A program made the position numbers and the translations under genes. Shown one piece after another: positions 46,839-49,824 of a stretch of 49,824 bases of DNA (positions are counted from its first letter, which is position 1; each line of letters begins with the position of its first letter). This DNA is from a virus: IMG/VR virus record IMGVR_UViG_3300009370_000045, positions 1 through 49,824 of that record. One strand, 5' to 3'. The notes beneath the pieces were generated by a model, which was given only the letters and a program-made list of their open reading frames with translations, was not told the origin of the DNA and did not search any database.

Positions 46839-48490
46839 CAAGCTAATCTCCAAGCCTGTACCTGCATCGTCCCAGAGAAGGGGCGGGACAAGCTTCTTGT
46901 AATAGAAGTGATATAAAATTTCATGGAGTCCATTTCGATAATGTCGTCAGTCTCTATGATGGGGTCATCCAGCATAGTAATAGTATACGACCAACCTTTG
47001 ATAAGTTCTCTACGGAGAAGTTCCTTAGCAATCGTGTCCATGTAATCTATGTCGTAGAGCCAGTCGTTTTGGATCTGTATCTCTTTTATATCTTCAGTCA
47101 AAACTGAAGCCAACTGCGCGGTAGTGGAAAGCTGCTGGTAAACGTTAGCCACTGGCCTTCCATGGATCTCCCACTCAATCCTCGCGATCATCATCATAAT
47201 CATTATGGCAATCGACAAATGCATCTGTCCGTTGGTCCCGGCGCGTATAGCGAAAGCGGGGTTAGTATCGGCCATGTCGTAAGCCATCCACTCATGCGCT
47301 AGCCAATTCGCAACAAAGAAGGTCCAAAGAAAGACCATGAACGGTGTCTGCCACTGTATTTTTGCCCCTGAAGCCGTCACGCCGTCCCCTTCTAAGAAGG
47401 GAGAGATCGTTTGAAAATTACCATGCAGCCATTCACTCACCCCCTCTATCCCTGCAATCTGACTGCTTCTCAGTTGCAGCACGTGGTCATTGCCCATAGT
47501 TGGATCGTGCAGAGCTATCCTGCCCTGCTGCCCCGGCTCTGTCCCTTGGTCGTCGCTAAAATAAACGTCTATCTCAGGATTGGGGTCAAAGAACCCAGTT
47601 GTACAACTTCCAAAAGCTAATCTTCTTTTTGATTCGACTATCCGGGTTACGTCTTTATCCAGCCCAAGGAGCCTGACTGAATTGTTAATCGAAGCAGAAG
47701 AACTGGACCTTGTGATGGTTTGTATGAGGTCTTTACCTGTGTAGGTTCTGACGGGAGCTTTGTTGAGGTCCGTATCCGCCGCAACAAGTTTACCTTCGCT
47801 ATCAAACCGGGGCTTCTTCCCAACGGTGAACAGCATTTGTTGGATACCCTTAAGGACTTCAATGTCTACAAGCTGAGAGTATATCTGCCCAAGAGAGTAG
47901 TCCTGAAAACCTATATTGATTTCCCTCCTGTCTAACCGCATAAATTCAATGGCGGTTTCGACGGAAGTTCTTCCTATGTCCTCTCCCCTTTGATACGACC
48001 GCGCCGTTACGACTTTATTAAGATACTTCTCAGCCCTGTCAACGCATTGAACTTGTAGCGTCTTAACCTGTGCTTCTGATCTACCGTATTCGACGTAAGA
48101 GGGGTTACCGCGTATCACGCCCGTAAAGAGAAGGACCCAATCTTTCTCAGGGAGTCGTGTATCCCCTATGTAAAGCCTTACCGGAGTACTGTCTAAAAGA
48201 GTTCTTTCTGTTATTTCTATCGGCTCTGCGTCGGGGTCCCTGACAAGCGTCATGGCCATGTTCGTAGCTACCGCATCGTCGTTGTTTTCGAAAACAATGT
48301 TCTCGTTAAAAGAAGCCCCGGTTACCCAGTTAGTAATGTCGTAACGAGGGCTTTCGGCTTTATCGAGAACAACGTCTTGGACGGTGCACCTGTTTGGGTT
48401 CCATATATAAATCTTATACGCGGGAGACCTGCCCGTAATGTCCTGAGAAATAGAATCTATAGGTGTTCCGAATAGTTCTCTTTTACTCAT
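46838..48490 (-). CDS. Probable baseplate hub/tail protein
   Basis: 550 residues. The first 350 are beta-rich (RLYIGDTRLPEKDWVLLFTG, then the KTLQVQCVDRAEKYLNK stretch) like gp27-type tail hub proteins; about 385-430 is a hydrophobic/helical region (MVFLWTFFVANWLAHEW, IAIMIMMMIARIEW). The last part returns to beta (MKFYITSITRSLSRPFSG). It could form the tail-tip hub; the hydrophobic part might contact a membrane. Confidence 0.6.
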   Translation of the reverse strand: MSKRELFGTPIDSISQDITGRSPAYKIYIWNPNRCTVQDVVLDKAESPRYDITNWVTGASFNENIVFENNDDAVATNMAMTLVRDPDAEPIEITERTLLDSTPVRLYIGDTRLPEKDWVLLFTGVIRGNPSYVEYGRSEAQVKTLQVQCVDRAEKYLNKVVTARSYQRGEDIGRTSVETAIEFMRLDRREINIGFQDYSLGQIYSQLVDIEVLKGIQQMLFTVGKKPRFDSEGKLVAADTDLNKAPVRTYTGKDLIQTITRSSSSASINNSVRLLGLDKDVTRIVESKRRLAFGSCTTGFFDPNPEIDVYFSDDQGTEPGQQGRIALHDPTMGNDHVLQLRSSQIAGIEGVSEWLHGNFQTISPFLEGDGVTASGAKIQWQTPFMVFLWTFFVANWLAHEWMAYDMADTNPAFAIRAGTNGQMHLSIAIMIMMMIARIEWEIHGRPVANVYQQLSTTAQLASVLTEDIKEIQIQNDWLYDIDYMDTIAKELLRRELIKGWSYTITMLDDPIIETDDIIEMDSMKFYITSITRSLSRPFSGTMQVQAWRLA

Positions 48491-49080
48491 CCTCTAAATG
48501 CCCGTCCTTCTGAATAATCAGTTTTATTCACCAAAGAGGTCACATTGCCTTCTGAGCCCGTGGGGTACATAGGGTAAACCAAGGGGTTGTTTTGGGAACC
48601 GTTGAAACCGTCCAGAAGAACTTGGGTACTGGGGGTACTGGCTATCCAGATTGAAAATTTAACTTGAGACCCGCCGGGCCTGTCTACGACGGACTTATCA
48701 TACGTCAGCCCTGTAGTATTTTCTTCGGTTTTCCCTGTATGTCTGTAACGCACAGGAGAATGCTGGCCATTAGTCGTCGTTATGTGGAAAATATTTCGCT
48801 GCGGCGGGTCGGAAACCGCCACATAAGGGGGCTGAGCTACAAAGGACCAACTAATGTACTCGTCGGTCTCAGAGGTAACGTTGTTCGTGAATACCCTGTA
48901 AATTTTACCATTTACGGTAACCCATGCTTTTTTCAGCTTTACGTCTTTATGCCACTTATGGATTTTCAGCGTAAAGTAGGCCCCTTGAACAATAGGATTC
49001 TCAACAGAGTCTCCGGCGTTGTTCAGGACAGCCCTCTGTACCTTGGTTACTCTGTAGCTGAGATTTGGGGAATTCGGCAT
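48487..49080 (-). CDS. Structural protein, beta-rich
   Basis: 197 residues. VQGAYFTLKIHKWHKDVKL and INGKIYRVFTNNV-like strands (here VTVNGKIYRVFTNNV) suggest a beta-sandwich; no catalytic motif. ATGA overlap with the hub gene suggests co-assembly. Probably tail or baseplate. Confidence 0.6.
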   Translation of the reverse strand: MPNSPNLSYRVTKVQRAVLNNAGDSVENPIVQGAYFTLKIHKWHKDVKLKKAWVTVNGKIYRVFTNNVTSETDEYISWSFVAQPPYVAVSDPPQRNIFHITTTNGQHSPVRYRHTGKTEENTTGLTYDKSVVDRPGGSQVKFSIWIASTPSTQVLLDGFNGSQNNPLVYPMYPTGSEGNVTSLVNKTDYSEGRAFRG

Positions 49081-49091
49081 AGGTACTTACC

Positions 49092-49824
49092 TCAACAAGG
49101 GAACCTTCCTATGTGTATATTAGCTCCTATGTCTACATGATACGAACTTCCTTGCTTCGCCCTGAGCCTGAAAATCAGAGACTCATCTGTCAGTTCGTAC
49201 TCACTCACTGTTCCCCACGATACCCAATCTACTTTTTCTATCGCGGTCTCCGCGACAATAGGCGTAGAAGATGTACTGTTCTTGAATATCTCTACAGTCT
49301 CCGCGCCTCCCCAGTTTCTAAGAGTATTGGCATACCGGTTACCGAAACCGGTCTTAGCGTTGTAATATTCTTGGTTCCGGAAAAACTCGTCTGAAACCGT
49401 AGGGAGGATGTTCACTGAGAATGTCAGGTTCCTATCCCAATAAGCGGTGTTCGCAGTTTCCCCTGTCCCTATCCCGGTCGACTCTGTAGAGGTTGGGTCG
49501 ACAAACAGGGCAGCCCTGCCTATTTGAGCTTCTTGATTGTCGATGAAAACGCCTCCAACCGTAGGGGTGTTTATGACAAAAAACTGACGTCGACACGTCC
49601 CAAAAGAGGAAACCCACTCCAACACGTTCCTTGTGGCAGTGTCCCCCGTGTAGGTGTCCGTCCCGAAAGTGGCGTCAACATACTTGGTGCCGTCAGACGC
49701 TGTAGCTACAACGTAGGTCCAGTCTTTGTTGGCAGACAAATCTTCATTGTAAACCTTAACAGTGCTAAGGGTCTCCCCGCCTTCAGTGTCCAGCGTGAAG
49801 GTGAATCTGCCCCGGAACCCCGCC
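49092..49824 (-). CDS. Structural protein, 5' end outside the window
   Basis: The frame stays open through the right edge, so the first codons are missing; the visible part has about 244 codons. A TTG at 49739 is not the real start. The visible sequence is beta-rich (GRFTFTLDTEGGETLS, RNLTFSVNILPTVSDEFF, SLIFRLRAKQGSSYHVDIG). Likely a tail or baseplate component. Confidence 0.7.
   Translation of the reverse strand, partial: AGFRGRFTFTLDTEGGETLSTVKVYNEDLSANKDWTYVVATASDGTKYVDATFGTDTYTGDTATRNVLEWVSSFGTCRRQFFVINTPTVGGVFIDNQEAQIGRAALFVDPTSTESTGIGTGETANTAYWDRNLTFSVNILPTVSDEFFRNQEYYNAKTGFGNRYANTLRNWGGAETVEIFKNSTSSTPIVAETAIEKVDWVSWGTVSEYELTDESLIFRLRAKQGSSYHVDIGANIHIGRFPC

Overview
The window is part of a tailed double-stranded DNA phage genome. 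The evidence is a large terminase with intact ATPase and nuclease motifs, an HK97-type major capsid protein preceded by a scaffold-like protein, a small-terminase candidate, baseplate/tail proteins, and a run of tightly overlapping genes with ATGA and TAATG junctions. No integrase, repressor, DNA polymerase, helicase or portal is visible, so this is a fragment of a larger, probably lytic genome. Good Shine-Dalgarno sites, host-type sigma70 promoters, an initiator tRNA resembling the E. coli one, a lipoprotein and a holin-like protein point to a Gram-negative host. A MamK-like actin hints at the Desulfobacterota or another group carrying MamK relatives; that host guess is only inference.

Bases 1-12362 (plus strand) are an accessory/early region: about 30 small genes in short operons. 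Nearly every operon is separated by the same cassette: a terminator, a second perfect hairpin, a conserved box with GCACA and AAGG cores, then usually a sigma70 promoter with a fixed 16-bp spacer. There are 14 copies, all in the same orientation. Recognisable genes are a membrane-anchored lysozyme-like protein, a GP88-domain protein, a DUF932 protein, a VRR-NUC nuclease and an Api92/YubB-like protein. Also here are an initiator tRNA (fMet) and several candidate structured RNAs.

Bases 12378-14731 hold the convergence of the two transcription directions, four small minus-strand genes with their own promoter, and about 1.1 kb of non-coding DNA. That DNA carries three promoterless copies of the box, four 19-bp direct repeats, and a 16-bp inverted repeat around 124 bases. 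It is the best candidate here for an origin or control region.

Bases 14732-49824 (minus strand, one gene excepted) are the late region. It contains the small-terminase candidate, glycosyltransferases, two methyltransferases, a MAF/DUF115-like protein, four tandem two-lobed virion-like proteins sharing a C-terminal tag, more glycosyltransferases, dCMP deaminase and the large terminase. A MamK-like actin, a cupin, the capsid and scaffold genes, a holin/lipoprotein pair and a nuclease-like protein follow. A sugar operon (GT-B transferase, HddA-like kinase, NeuB-like nonulosonate synthase between two DUF115 proteins) and the tail/baseplate genes complete it; the last runs off the right edge.

Taken together, the phage devotes an unusually large share of its late region (eight glycosyltransferase-like genes, three DUF115 genes, NeuB, a sugar kinase, a cupin and two methyltransferases) to glycan chemistry, interleaved with virion genes. 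The likely purpose is glycosylation of virion proteins or alteration of the host surface. The two most unusual items are the 14-copy hairpin/box cassette and the MamK-like actin placed directly before the large terminase.
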